Shown one piece after another: positions 6,468 through 15,363 of a stretch of 64,000 nucleotides of DNA. Made by a program: the position numbers and the translations under genes. The notes under the pieces were generated by a model that did not search any database, was not told where the DNA came from, and was given only the letters and a program-made list of their open reading frames with translations. Positions within the stretch are counted from its first letter, which is position 1, and each line of letters opens with the position of its first letter. Origin of the DNA: CBDCMJ01 sp965224325 (GTDB taxonomy: Bacteria > Chloroflexota > Dehalococcoidia > Lucifugimonadales > UBA3495); the NCBI GenBank assembly GCA_965224325.1, contig CBDCYT010000007.1:434001-498000 (forward strand), given 5' to 3'.

Positions 6468-8096
6468 CTAGAAGTCCATCCCGCCTCCGGGAGGCATGCC
6501 AGGCATTGCCGGCTTTTCCTGAGGAATCTCGGTAATCATGGACTCTGTAGTCAGCACCATGGCGGCAACGCTGGCCGCGTTTTGCAAGGCCGAGCGTGTC
6601 ACTTTGGTTGGGTCGACGATGCCTCGGTCCAACATGGGACCGTACTCACCCACGTCGGCGTCGAACCCGTAGTCGTCCGCCTGTTGCTTGACATCGTTCA
6701 GCACCACGGAGCCTTCGAAGCCGGAGTTCTCTACGATGAGCCTCAAAGGCTGCTCGAGCGACCGGCTTATGATGCTGACCCCAACGGACTCGTCATCGGT
6801 CAGGTCGGTTAGGCCTCCCAAGGCGCGCTGGGCTCGGACCAATGCAACTCCGCCGCCCGGCACTATCCCTTCTTCAACGGCGGAGCGGGTGGCGGACAAC
6901 GCGTCCTCTACCCTGGCTTTGCGCTCCTTGAGCTCCAACTCAGTGGCGGCTCCCACCTTAATGACCGCGACGCCACCGGAGAGTTTAGCCATGCGCTCTT
7001 GAAGTTTCTCCCGGTCGAACTCGGAAGTAGTGTCTTCAATTTGGGCCTTGATCTGGTTGATCCGGCCTTGTATGGCATCCTCGGACCCTCTGCCTTCAAC
7101 GATGGTGGTCTCGTCTTTGGTGCAGGAGACCCGCCGGCACTGGCCGAAGTCTTCCAGGGTGGCCGAGTCTAGCTTCTTGCCCATATCTTCGCTTATGACG
7201 GTGCCACCGGTAAGGATAGCGATATCCTCCAGCATGGCCTTACGCCGGTCGCCAAACCCTGGGGCCTTGACTGCCAGAGCATTCAACGTACCTCTGAGCT
7301 TGTTGACCACCAAGGTGGCCAAGGCTTCGCCGTCCACATCTTCGGCGATAATCACAACGTTCTTCTTGCCTAGCTGCAAGAGCTTTTCCAGCGCAGGTAG
7401 CATGTCGGCGACAGCGGAAATCTTCTTGTCGGTGATGAGAATGGTGGGGTCTTCCAGTGCTGACTCCATCCGGTCCGAGTTGGTGATGAAGTAGGGAGAG
7501 ATGTAACCGCGATCGATTTGCATTCCCTCTACATACTCGATATCGTCGGACAGTCCCCTGGACTCCTCAACGGTGATGACCCCGTCTTTGCCCACTTTTT
7601 CCATGGCCTCGGCGATGGTGTCGCCTATGGCTTCCTCATGCGCTGAGAGGCTGGCCACCTGGCCAATGCGTTCCCTCGTCTCCACGGGCTGGGACATCGA
7701 GTGGAGCTCCTCCGTGATTGCCTGCACGGCCCTCTCGATTCCGCGCTTGATGGCCATGGGGTTACGGCCTGCGGTCACGTTCTTGAAGCCGTCGTTGATG
7801 ATGGCTTGGGCCAGGACTACCGAAGTAGTGGTGCCGTCACCCGCGGCATCGTTGGTCTTGGTGGCGGCTTCCTTCAGCAATTGGGCGCCCATGTTCTCGA
7901 AAGCGTCGGGCAGCTCTATCTCTTTGGCAATAGTAACCCCGTCGCTGCAGACCTGGGGCGGCCCGAAAGTCTTATCCAAGACCACGTTACGGCCCTTGGG
8001 TCCTAGGGTAACTTTTACCGACTTTGCTAGAGCATCTATCCCGGAGCGAAGCGACTTGCGCGCGTCCTCCGAGTAGGTCAGTTTTTTAGGGGGCAT
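6468..8096 (-). CDS. groL: Chaperonin GroEL
   Basis: GroEL is the 60-kDa ATP-driven chaperonin that folds cytosolic proteins in a double ring capped by GroES. The 542-residue protein has the expected length with the ATG at 8096, which follows AAGGAGG; a longer frame to 8126 is spurious. Landmarks: VKVTLGPKGRNVVLDKTFG, the ATP-binding DGTTTSVVLAQAI, the catalytic-Asp region, the GGVAVIKVGAATELELKERK segment, and EEGIVPGGGVAL. The C-terminus ends GMPPGGGMDF, a short form of the GGM tail. The gene lies 43 bases after groES and shares its promoter. Confidence 0.98.
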   Translation of the reverse strand: MPPKKLTYSEDARKSLRSGIDALAKSVKVTLGPKGRNVVLDKTFGPPQVCSDGVTIAKEIELPDAFENMGAQLLKEAATKTNDAAGDGTTTSVVLAQAIINDGFKNVTAGRNPMAIKRGIERAVQAITEELHSMSQPVETRERIGQVASLSAHEEAIGDTIAEAMEKVGKDGVITVEESRGLSDDIEYVEGMQIDRGYISPYFITNSDRMESALEDPTILITDKKISAVADMLPALEKLLQLGKKNVVIIAEDVDGEALATLVVNKLRGTLNALAVKAPGFGDRRKAMLEDIAILTGGTVISEDMGKKLDSATLEDFGQCRRVSCTKDETTIVEGRGSEDAIQGRINQIKAQIEDTTSEFDREKLQERMAKLSGGVAVIKVGAATELELKERKARVEDALSATRSAVEEGIVPGGGVALVRAQRALGGLTDLTDDESVGVSIISRSLEQPLRLIVENSGFEGSVVLNDVKQQADDYGFDADVGEYGPMLDRGIVDPTKVTRSALQNAASVAAMVLTTESMITEIPQEKPAMPGMPPGGGMDF

Positions 8097-8138
8097 CCCT
8101 ATCCTCCTTATGCAGTCGATGTCCAAACAATGTGGTGG

Positions 8139-8429
8139 TTAAGATATCTTGGCCAGAATGTCACTTTCGCGAAGAATTAGGTAGTCGTCGTCCTCGTCCT
8201 TATACTCCGTGCCCGCGAACTTGGAGTATATTACCTTGTCACCCTTACCCAATTCCATGGGAATCCGGTTACCGTCGTCCCCCATACGTCCCGGACCCAC
8301 TGCAATCACTTGACCCTCTTGGGGCTTTTCCTTAGCGGTGTCAGGCAGGTAAATGCCTCCTTTAGTCTGCTGGTCTTGCTCAGTTGGCTTAACGATTACC
8401 CGCTCGCCCAACGGAACGAAGTTTGCCAC
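8139..8429 (-). CDS. groS: Co-chaperonin GroES
   Basis: GroES caps the GroEL ring. The 96-residue product starts at a GTG (8429) placed 5 bases after AAAGGAGG; an upstream in-frame ATG would add 22 residues unlike any GroES. It shows VPLGERVIVKP at the N-terminus, a mobile loop (EQDQQTKGGIYLPDTAKEKP), VIAVGPGR, and the C-terminal DYLILRESDILA strand. It is first in the groESL operon. Confidence 0.97.
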   Translation of the reverse strand: MANFVPLGERVIVKPTEQDQQTKGGIYLPDTAKEKPQEGQVIAVGPGRMGDDGNRIPMELGKGDKVIYSKFAGTEYKDEDDDYLILRESDILAKIS

Positions 8430-8519
8430 CGGTGCCTCCTTTCTGCGGTTGCGCAGTTCCTTTGATTCTGTTTTGCACTGAGCCTCGCCCGGCAATTCAT
8501 CAGGCGAAAGTCTGAACTT

Positions 8520-8548
8520 ATGGTATTAAAGCCCATGGCTCTTGTCAA
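8520..8548 (-). promoter_or_regulatory. Sigma-70-type promoter for groESL
   Basis: On the minus strand a perfect -35 box TTGACA (8548-8543) is separated by 17 bases from TACCAT (8525-8520), a 4/6 match to TATAAT. The groES start is about 90 bases downstream. No CIRCE inverted repeat (TTAGCACTC-N9-GAGTGCTAA) was seen in this leader, so HrcA control is not supported. Confidence 0.65.
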
Positions 8549-8765
8549 GATTCCGGATTCAGGTCTACTATTGTACCGCCTGCGGCTCTAGGCGCCTGCG
8601 CCGTGCGCTACCCCACCGTTCTTAACTGACGCCACTGTGTCAGCTGTGGCCCCAGGCGCCGGCATAGTGCGCTGCCCTGCTGTTCTCAACTGGCGCCACC
8701 GGCGCCGATAGTGTTAGGGCAAGCTTCGGCATCGCGCTTCCGGCGGACTCAGCCCGCAACGCTCC

Positions 8766-8840
8766 GCGGGCACTTATCACGCGGGCACTTACCTAGCGGG
8801 CACTTACCTAGCGGGCACTTACCTAGCGGGAACTTAAAGG
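8766..8840 (+). repeat. 15-bp tandem repeat, five copies, before the enoyl-CoA hydratase
   Basis: Five consecutive units of GCGGGCACTTACCTA occur; the first ends in TCAC, copies 2-4 are exact, and the fifth reads GCGGGAACTTAAAGG. The changes in the last copy create the AAAGGAG Shine-Dalgarno sequence (8836-8842) of the next gene. The period is a multiple of three, so the reading frame stays open through it as a HLPSG repeat, but that peptide is unlike the enzyme family and is probably not translated. Confidence 0.85.
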
Positions 8841-8851
8841 AGCAAGCCAAC

Positions 8852-9634
8852 ATTCGACACCATTGGTTGGAGTTCCGGCGTCAACCTCCGCTGGCGACGG
8901 TAATGTTAAATAGCCCCGGACGGGCCAACCGCATCGATGACGCCATGGCGGCTGAGCTACGGGAAGTGTGCAGCGCCATCGCCGGCGACCCGGACATTGG
9001 CATCGTTGTCTTGACGGGAAGCGGCGGCGTGTTCTCGGCGGGGCGTGAAACTCAGCCGGTAGACGTGGCTACAGGCGGCTCCAAAGACCTGTTGACCTGG
9101 ATCGAGAGGCTCCAGGTCGCCTCCTGCGTGGCCGAGTTAAAGGTCCCGGTAATCGCCGCCATCAACGGAGACGCGCTGGACCACGGGCTGGAATTGGCCT
9201 TGGCCGCCGACCTCCGGGTTGCCGTGCCCGCCGCAAGGTTCGGCTTGCGCGACCTAGGCCAGGGCGCGTTTCCCTGGGACGGGGGCACACTGAGATTGCC
9301 CCGCGTTGTTGGTCCCGCTTGGGCTATGGACATGATACTCACCGGACGGCTTCTTTGCGCCGCCGAGGCCCTCAGCGTGGGGTTGGTCAACCGGATTACA
9401 CGGGATCAAGACCCGCTGGACGAGGCCTACGCGTTGGCCGGCGCCGTCATGGCCGGCGCGCCCGTAGCCGCCAGATACGCTAAAGAAGCGGTGGGTATGG
9501 GAATGGAGTTGCCCCTTCAGCAGGGATTGCGGCTGGAAGCGGACTTGAATATCCTGCTGCACTCCACCTCCGACCGCGCCGAGGGAATTCAATCGTTTCT
9601 GGAACGGCGCGAGCCTCACTTTCGGGGCTGCTAA
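8852..9634 (+). CDS. Enoyl-CoA hydratase/isomerase family protein
   Basis: This is a crotonase-fold protein that hydrates or isomerises enoyl-CoA esters. The first oxyanion-hole segment is seen as GGVFSAGRETQ, and the second region as AAINGDALDHGLELALAADLR followed by AARFGLRDLGQGAFPWDG. The usual GG(G/A) of the second hole is replaced by DH, and a catalytic Glu is not obvious, so its exact reaction is uncertain. Start choice: the frame opens at GTG 8711, but the first 47 residues are a translated tandem repeat. The only good Shine-Dalgarno sequence lies 9 bases before an ATT at 8852, used here; TTG at 8864 is an alternative. It opens the plus-strand catabolic run. Confidence 0.8.
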   Translation: MRHHWLEFRRQPPLATVMLNSPGRANRIDDAMAAELREVCSAIAGDPDIGIVVLTGSGGVFSAGRETQPVDVATGGSKDLLTWIERLQVASCVAELKVPVIAAINGDALDHGLELALAADLRVAVPAARFGLRDLGQGAFPWDGGTLRLPRVVGPAWAMDMILTGRLLCAAEALSVGLVNRITRDQDPLDEAYALAGAVMAGAPVAARYAKEAVGMGMELPLQQGLRLEADLNILLHSTSDRAEGIQSFLERREPHFRGC

Positions 9635-9748
9635 GCGCCTTGGCCGGCCTCATCCGCACCTGGCCATAAGACCGAAAAAGAGTTAGCAGGAAATTTTGGG
9701 TGGAGACGCTGGCTGCCAGCGGTCGCCACCCAGCAGGGTGGTTCATAG

Positions 9749-10285
9749 GTGAAAGTTAAACTGGACTTGCATACCCACCTTTGGGAAGCGTTCAATTTTC
9801 AGCCTCCGGACGAAGCCATGGTGGATAGGGTGGTGCACCAAATCAAGGACCGGGGCATCGACGGCATCGCCATTACCGACCACCGCAACAAACAGTGGGC
9901 CTTTGAGTTTCGCGATCTGGTGGAACGGACCTGTCCAGGAGAGGTCATCATTATTCCGGGTTGGGAAATTGAAGTCCGTCCGCCGCAGAACCCTTTTGCA
10001 GAGTACCAGGTGGCTGAGCTCTTTCTGCCTGGAGGGGGCACCTTCCGAAGTTACTGCCATCCGGGTTACTATTCGCCCGAAATCATCATCGAAGACGGTA
10101 TTCACGCCATCGAGATTGACAACTACATTCATAACTGGCACATCCGCAAACACCAGGTCAGGGAGTTGGCCGAAGCCCACGACCTACTGATCTTGGAGGT
10201 GAGCGACGCCCACAACCTGGAAAACATAGGTTTGCGTTTCACCGAGTTGGAACTTGAGGAGTTGTATCGAAGGGCTGAACGTTAA
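9749..10285 (+). CDS. PHP-domain metal-dependent hydrolase
   Basis: The 178-residue protein is a PHP (polymerase and histidinol phosphatase) domain phosphoesterase, a seven-stranded barrel with metal-binding histidines. Seen: the first motif LDLHTHLWEAF near the start, GIAITDHRN (motif II), IIIPGWEIEV (motif III with Glu), an internal His in YCHPGYYSPE, and a final EVSDAHNLENIG motif. It uses a GTG start. Proteins with these motifs act on phosphoesters such as histidinol phosphate or nucleotides; its own substrate is unknown. It lies between two enoyl-CoA hydratase genes. Confidence 0.85.
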   Translation: MKVKLDLHTHLWEAFNFQPPDEAMVDRVVHQIKDRGIDGIAITDHRNKQWAFEFRDLVERTCPGEVIIIPGWEIEVRPPQNPFAEYQVAELFLPGGGTFRSYCHPGYYSPEIIIEDGIHAIEIDNYIHNWHIRKHQVRELAEAHDLLILEVSDAHNLENIGLRFTELELEELYRRAER

Positions 10286-10436
10286 CCATCCGCACTCTAA
10301 ATCTCGGCCAATACTCGCCTCCCACCGTCAATTTCCCGCGTTTTACGCCCGCTTGTCCGTGTGAGGAAGAGAATGGCGCGGATGCGCCGAAAGCTGATGT
10401 TTTAATGCCGCCGGACCGGATAGGCCGCCGAATAGT

Positions 10437-11153
10437 ATGAGCTCGTTCCCCACGCTTCTATATATCAAGGACGGGCCTGTGGCCAGAATCTCACTGAACC
10501 GGCCGCAGGTGCTTAATGCCTACAACATCCAGATGCGGGATGATCTCGCCCAAGCGTTGGAGGCAGTTCAAGAGGACCCCGAGGTTAGGTCCCTCCTAAT
10601 CACGGGAGAGGGCCGGGCTTTTTGCGTCGGTGCCGACTTGAGCGAGTTCGGCTCTGCGCCTAGCCAGGCGGAAGCCCGGCGGGTGCGATGGGAGCGGGAC
10701 GTTTTTGGACAACTCCTCGGCCTTTCCAAAGCGGTGGTGGTGGCGGTTCACGGGTACTGTATTGGGTCGGGTGTGGAGATTTTGCTTCTCTGCGACATAC
10801 GAATCAGCGCCGCCGACACCATATTTGCCTTGCCTGAGGTACAGTTGGGGATGGTCCCGGCCGCAGGGGGCACCCAAACCCTCCCCAGGAGTGTGGGCCC
10901 TTCCCGCGCCCTAGACCTTGCGCTCACCGGACGCCGCTGGGGCGCCAAGGAGGCCTTGGCCTTGGGGCTTCTGACCCGAGTCGCCCCCGAGCACGGCCTG
11001 ATGGACGAGGCGTTGCGGGTGGCCCGCCAGTTGGCGGCGTTGGATGGAAACCTCATTGCGGCGGCGAAGGAATCCCTCTGGCGGGGAGCGGGGATAGCTC
11101 CATCGCAAGGACCGTCCATGGAAGCGGCGCTGGCCCTACGGGCCCTGACCTAA
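10437..11153 (+). CDS. Enoyl-CoA hydratase
   Basis: The 238-residue crotonase-family enzyme probably hydrates 2-enoyl-CoA in beta-oxidation or a side-chain pathway. Seen: INRP-type strand ISLNRPQVLNAYN near residue 18, the first oxyanion-hole motif GRAFCVGADLSEF, and the second, VAVHGYCIGSGVEILLLCDI. FALPEVQLGMVPAAGGTQTLPR carries a Glu at the position of one catalytic residue. It is slightly shorter than the usual 255-260 residues because the C-terminal helix is short. The gene for an acyl-CoA ligase follows 72 bases later. Confidence 0.9.
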   Translation: MSSFPTLLYIKDGPVARISLNRPQVLNAYNIQMRDDLAQALEAVQEDPEVRSLLITGEGRAFCVGADLSEFGSAPSQAEARRVRWERDVFGQLLGLSKAVVVAVHGYCIGSGVEILLLCDIRISAADTIFALPEVQLGMVPAAGGTQTLPRSVGPSRALDLALTGRRWGAKEALALGLLTRVAPEHGLMDEALRVARQLAALDGNLIAAAKESLWRGAGIAPSQGPSMEAALALRALT

Positions 11154-11225
11154 TTAATTAACCCGAGCTGAATTAAAAAGTGGCGGAGGTCAGGCAGACC
11201 AACCCGGCTTTCGCGGAGAAGAAGG

Positions 11226-12818
11226 GTGTTAACCACTGAGTTTTTGACCATTGCCAGCGCTATTGTGCCCGACCGGACTGCCGTGCATTTCGACGGCGAA
11301 GCAGTCACTTTCATGGACCTCCAACTACGAGTGAACCGGCTGGCCAACGCCATGGCCGGCAACGGAGTTAGCCGCGGTGACCGCGTGGCGGTCATGGCGG
11401 TGAACTGCACCCAATCCATTGAAATATACTTCGCCGCGGCCCAATTAGACGCCATCTTTGTACCCATCAACTTCCGGGCTAGGTCCGAAGAGCTGCGTCA
11501 AATGTTGGCCATCGCCCAGCCCGGCATTATGTTCATCGGGGAACGTTATCTGCCTCTTCTTTCCCTTGGAGATACGAATGAGGCTGTCACGGCGGGTCCG
11601 GTGGTGTTGCTGGACGGGGAGGCCGCCGAGGGCAGCATTACCTTCGACGCGTTCCTGGCTGGCGCTTCCGATGAACAGTTGCTCTTCCCGGAGGCTGAGG
11701 ACCACGACACCACGGTGATAATGTTTACGGCCGGGACCACCGGAGTACCTAAGGGTGTGATGCTTACCCACGACAGTTTTGCATCCTTCTTGCTGGCAAC
11801 GGTGGACCCGGCGGACCCGGAGACGGAAGAATCTAATCTGTTAACGGTGCCTCTCTATCACATCGCGGGCCTCCAAGCAGTGCTGGCCGGGGTGTACGGG
11901 GGCCGCACCTTGATCGTGATGCGGCAGTTCGAGCCGGTGGAATGGTTGACCCTGGCCCAACTGCATCAGGCCAACCGGGCGATGCTGGTGCCCACTATGC
12001 TAAAGCAACTGATGGACCATCCGCGCTTTGACGAGTTTGACCTCTCCTCTCTGGGCGTTATCACCTATGGCGCCGCTCCGATGCCGGTAGACGTTATTAG
12101 GCAAGCGATCCGGAAATTCCCAGGCGCTCGCTTCATCAACGCCTTCGGCCAGACCGAGACCGCTTCCACCATCACCATGCTGCCCCCTGAGGACCACGTC
12201 TTGGAAGGAACGCCCCAGGATATCGAAACGAAACTGCGCAGGTTGTCGTCCATCGGCAAGCCACTGGACGACGTGGAAGTCCGCATCGTGGACGAAGACG
12301 GTCAACCTGTGACGGCGGGTCAGGTGGGAGAGATTGCGGCCCGGGGCTCTCGGATGATGGCGGGCTACTGGCGGGAAGACGCGGCTACCCGGGAAACCCT
12401 ACGCTCCGGCTGGGTCTATACCGGAGACTTGGGATACCGAGACGAAGACGGATATATTTTTCTATCCGGCCGGGCCAAAGACTTCATCAAACGGGGCGGC
12501 GAAATGATCTCGCCGGAAGAAGTGGAGCAGGTGTTGATGTCCCATCCCCAAGTGGACGAGGCGGCGGTGATCGGCGTGCCCGACCAGGAGTGGGGGGAAG
12601 AGGTTCGAGCAGTGGTGGTGTCCCGCCGCGGCGAGCCGGGAGAGTTAGGGGAGTTAACCGAGGCGGAGCTGGTCCAGTATTGCCAGCAACGGCTGGCCAG
12701 CTTCAAGCGGCCGCGTTCGATTGCCTTCGTGGATGAGCTGCCACGCAATGCGATGGGAAAAGTGTTGAAGCGGGACCTGCGCACGGTATACGGGCAAGGC
12801 GCTGTAGAGGGCGCGTAG
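11226..12818 (+). CDS. Acyl-CoA synthetase (AMP-forming ligase)
   Basis: This enzyme activates a carboxylic acid to its acyl-AMP and then acyl-CoA. The 530-residue protein has the ANL-superfamily motifs: the P-loop TAGTTGVPKGVMLTH (about residues 168-182), the aromatic/acid pocket with INAFGQTETAS, the hinge region YTGDLGYRDEDGYIFLSGR, KDFIKRGGEMISPEEVE, and the catalytic lysine in PRNAMGKVLKRDLR. It begins at a GTG after a purine-rich stretch. The substrate is unknown; neighbours point to fatty or aromatic acid catabolism. Confidence 0.93.
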   Translation: MLTTEFLTIASAIVPDRTAVHFDGEAVTFMDLQLRVNRLANAMAGNGVSRGDRVAVMAVNCTQSIEIYFAAAQLDAIFVPINFRARSEELRQMLAIAQPGIMFIGERYLPLLSLGDTNEAVTAGPVVLLDGEAAEGSITFDAFLAGASDEQLLFPEAEDHDTTVIMFTAGTTGVPKGVMLTHDSFASFLLATVDPADPETEESNLLTVPLYHIAGLQAVLAGVYGGRTLIVMRQFEPVEWLTLAQLHQANRAMLVPTMLKQLMDHPRFDEFDLSSLGVITYGAAPMPVDVIRQAIRKFPGARFINAFGQTETASTITMLPPEDHVLEGTPQDIETKLRRLSSIGKPLDDVEVRIVDEDGQPVTAGQVGEIAARGSRMMAGYWREDAATRETLRSGWVYTGDLGYRDEDGYIFLSGRAKDFIKRGGEMISPEEVEQVLMSHPQVDEAAVIGVPDQEWGEEVRAVVVSRRGEPGELGELTEAELVQYCQQRLASFKRPRSIAFVDELPRNAMGKVLKRDLRTVYGQGAVEGA

Positions 12819-12898
12819 CCCGTAGCCGGCCGGGTGGACTATCCTGCGTGGTATACTCCGTCTTGGCCCTCAAGGCCGTGGCACGGCTACCTAGGTAT

Positions 12899-13016
12899 AT
12901 TGGCAATCGTTGCCATTAAGCATCCATAAGCATCTAAATGGTCTTATGGGCCCGCTCTAAAGTACGTTGGCAATCACTGCCGCTAAGCAGCTAAAGGCTT
13001 TATTGGCCCTATCAAA
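12899..13016 (+). repeat. Duplicated leader element before the ThDP enzyme
   Basis: Two related segments lie 67 bases apart: TTGGCAATCGTTGCCATTAA (12900-12919) and TTGGCAATCACTGCCGCTAA (12967-12986). Both are followed by AAGCA-C-TAAA and a run ending in TTGGGCCC or TTGGCCC. The first contains a perfect small palindrome TGGCAA-TCG-TTGCCA. The pair ends just before the Shine-Dalgarno sequence of the gene at 13031. The arrangement suggests a duplicated regulator-binding site or leader hairpin. Confidence 0.5.
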
Positions 13017-13030
13017 AAGGAGGTCTTCCG

Positions 13031-14677
13031 GTGAACACGATAGACACCATAACAGAGATCCTGAAGAAGGAAGGGGTAGAGTACTTAAGCTGCTATCCCA
13101 CCACGCCGGTGCTGGAATCGGCGGCAAAGGGTGGGATACGCCCCATCATATGCCGCCAAGAGCGAGTAGGCATAGGCATCGCCGATGGCTTAAGCAGGGT
13201 AACCAACGGCCGGAAGATGGGCGTGGTGGCGGTCCAGTACGGTCCCGGCGCGGAGAACGCCTACTCCGGTGTGGCCACCGCCTACTCCGACTCCACACCC
13301 ATCCTGGTCATGCCCACGGGCCACCCCCGGGAAAAGGCCGGAATTCAGCCCCATTTCAGCTCGTTGGCCAGCTTTGCCAGCGTGACCAAGTCGGTGGAGC
13401 AAATCAATACTGCCAACCGGACCTCCGATGTATTGCGCCGGGCCTTCGCAGCTCTGCGCCAAGGGCGTCCCGGCCCCGTTTTGGTGGAAGTTCCCGTTGA
13501 CGTGGCGATGGAGGAGGTGTCCGAAGAGGCGTTCTATTATCAGCCCACCAGGCGGGTGGTCTACCAGGGAGACCCTCGCGACGTGGAATCGGCGGCCGCG
13601 GCGCTCTGCCGAGCGAGGTATCCCGTGATTCACGCCGGCCAGGGCGTCATGTACGCCGAGGCAACCGAAGAGTTGGTGGAGTTGGCCGAGTTGCTGCAGG
13701 TCCCGGTGATGACTACCCTAATGGGAAAGAGCGCCTTTCCCGAAGTTCATCCCCTGGCGCTGGGCAGCGGCGGGTTGACCTTGCCGGGTACGGTATACCA
13801 CTTCGTGGGCCGGGCCGACCTGATCTGCGGCATTGGTTGCTCCTTCACTAAGCACAACATGTCGATGAACATTCCAAGCGGTAAAACCCTGATACAGGCC
13901 ACCAATGACCCGAGGGATATCAACAAGGATTACAACGTCGACTACCCCATTGTGGGTGACGCCAAGCTGGTGTTGCGACAGCTAATAGAGGCCTGCAGGG
14001 AGATCGTGGGCAGCAGTCGGGAGAACGACGAGACTACAGCCAGGGAAGTCGCCTCGGAGCGTGAGGCTTGGCTGAGCCAGTGGAGGTCCAAGCTTTTGGA
14101 CGATAGGTCCCCGATTAATCCCTACCGGGTCATTTCCGGCTTTATGCAAGCTATTCCGCCGGAAGACGCTATCGTAACCCATGACTCAGGCGGCCCCAGA
14201 GACCAGATCATCCCCTTTTACCGTTCCAATGGACCCAGGACTTACTTGGGATGGGGCAAGTCCCACGGGTTGGGAACGGGCCTCGGCCTCACCATTGGAG
14301 CCAAGCTGGCCCAGCCGGAAAAGGTTTGCGTCAACTTTATGGGCGACGCCGCCTTTGGCATGACCGGCCTGGACTTCGAAACCGCTGTCCGATGTAAGCT
14401 GCCCATCATCACCGTCGTGCTGAATAACTCGACCATGGCGGCGGAAACGACCTTAATGGCCGCATCCCATGAGCTGTTCAATACCCGCGACGTGGGAGGA
14501 AACTATGCGGACATGGGTAAGGCCATGGGAGGCTACGCCGAGCGGGTCGAGGACCCGTCCCAGGTGATTCCGGCCTTTCAGAGGGCCCGCCGGGTGACCG
14601 AACAGGAGGGCACAGCCGCGCTGTTGGAGTTCATCACCTCGGCAGAAACCGAGGCCTCCTACCGCAGGGCTTTCTAA
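13031..14677 (+). CDS. Thiamine-diphosphate-dependent enzyme (acetolactate synthase-like)
   Basis: The 548-residue protein belongs to the ThDP decarboxylase/synthase family related to acetolactate synthase and oxalyl-CoA decarboxylase. The N-terminal pyrimidine domain has the cofactor-activating Glu in CRQERVGIGIADG (about residue 45). The middle domain follows around 190-320, and the C-terminal pyrophosphate domain has the Mg/ThDP motif GDAAFGMTGLDFETAVRC ending in VVLNNSTM. The GTG start is preceded by AAAAAGGAGG. No regulatory subunit gene (IlvN) is adjacent, so acetolactate synthesis is not the likely role; a 2-keto or 2-hydroxyacyl substrate fits the context better. Confidence 0.88.
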   Translation: MNTIDTITEILKKEGVEYLSCYPTTPVLESAAKGGIRPIICRQERVGIGIADGLSRVTNGRKMGVVAVQYGPGAENAYSGVATAYSDSTPILVMPTGHPREKAGIQPHFSSLASFASVTKSVEQINTANRTSDVLRRAFAALRQGRPGPVLVEVPVDVAMEEVSEEAFYYQPTRRVVYQGDPRDVESAAAALCRARYPVIHAGQGVMYAEATEELVELAELLQVPVMTTLMGKSAFPEVHPLALGSGGLTLPGTVYHFVGRADLICGIGCSFTKHNMSMNIPSGKTLIQATNDPRDINKDYNVDYPIVGDAKLVLRQLIEACREIVGSSRENDETTAREVASEREAWLSQWRSKLLDDRSPINPYRVISGFMQAIPPEDAIVTHDSGGPRDQIIPFYRSNGPRTYLGWGKSHGLGTGLGLTIGAKLAQPEKVCVNFMGDAAFGMTGLDFETAVRCKLPIITVVLNNSTMAAETTLMAASHELFNTRDVGGNYADMGKAMGGYAERVEDPSQVIPAFQRARRVTEQEGTAALLEFITSAETEASYRRAF

Positions 14678-14822
14678 AGGGGCTAGCAACCAGCCCTCTA
14701 TCAAGTCAGCGATAACGACTTGCCGATCGCTACGCGAGGAGGCGGGGTTGCCTAGTGCCCTGGTTATCAAGAGTCCGGCCAAGAGTCCGGCATCGGTGGG
14801 TAATGCGGGGAAAGAAAGATGG

Positions 14823-14852
14823 GATAGCCCATCCGCACTCGGTTGGGCTATC
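14823..14852. repeat. Intergenic inverted repeat
   Basis: A perfect 9-bp stem (GATAGCCCA with TGGGCTATC) closes a 12-base loop. It is flanked further out by GAAAGA (14813 region) and TCTTTC (14872 region), which could extend the structure. There is no T-run, so termination is not clearly indicated. It lies between the ThDP enzyme and the small unknown gene. Confidence 0.5.
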
Positions 14853-14958
14853 TCAAGGGCCGGTCTTTCATGTGGGCGGGGAACGTTTCACTATACTCAG
14901 CTAGATGGTGCTATGGCCGCTGACTCAAGTGGCTGATCGTATCTACAGGAGCAATCCC

Positions 14959-15321
14959 ATGTCCCCAAAATCCAAGTACCTGTTCATCGCCAGCATGGAC
15001 GTAGAAGCGGAAAAATTAGGTCTGTTCAACGAGGTCTACGACACCGAACACTGCCCCGAACTGTCACAAGTTCCAGGAGTTGCCGCCGTCACTCGGTTTG
15101 AGGCGCAAGCGTTCGACGTCGTCATTGGCGGAAGGAACCATACGGTGTCTGTGGAGAACGTTCCCAAATATCACGCCATGTACGAATTGAACAGCCCGGA
15201 TGTCTTGACGAGCTCAGAATGGAGCGAGGCGGTGGAGCGGGGACGTTGGCCTGAGCAAGTCCGCCCGTATACGAAGAACCGCCGTCACATGCTGCTCCGT
15301 CTCACATACCCCGAAGGATAG
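14959..15321 (+). CDS. Small conserved-looking protein, possibly EthD/dimeric alpha-beta barrel type
   Basis: This 120-residue protein was not recognised with certainty. The ATG follows CAGGAG at good spacing; the frame extends 54 bases further up but without support. The segment KYLFIASMDVEAEK, then FNEVYDTEHCPELSQVPGV and VTRFEAQ, has the look of ferredoxin-like dimeric barrel proteins such as EthD, where a His in an EHxP context begins the second helix. The C-terminus is basic. It stands alone before two CaiB/BaiF genes. Function unknown. Confidence 0.7.
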   Translation: MSPKSKYLFIASMDVEAEKLGLFNEVYDTEHCPELSQVPGVAAVTRFEAQAFDVVIGGRNHTVSVENVPKYHAMYELNSPDVLTSSEWSEAVERGRWPEQVRPYTKNRRHMLLRLTYPEG

Positions 15322-15363
15322 TATTGGCTGCCCGCGACAGGTCATTGCGGTTTGATGGGGAGG

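Noticed and set aside
8430..8560. CIRCE operator for groESL
   Set aside because: The TTAGCACTC-N9-GAGTGCTAA pattern is absent; only a sigma-70-type promoter is seen.
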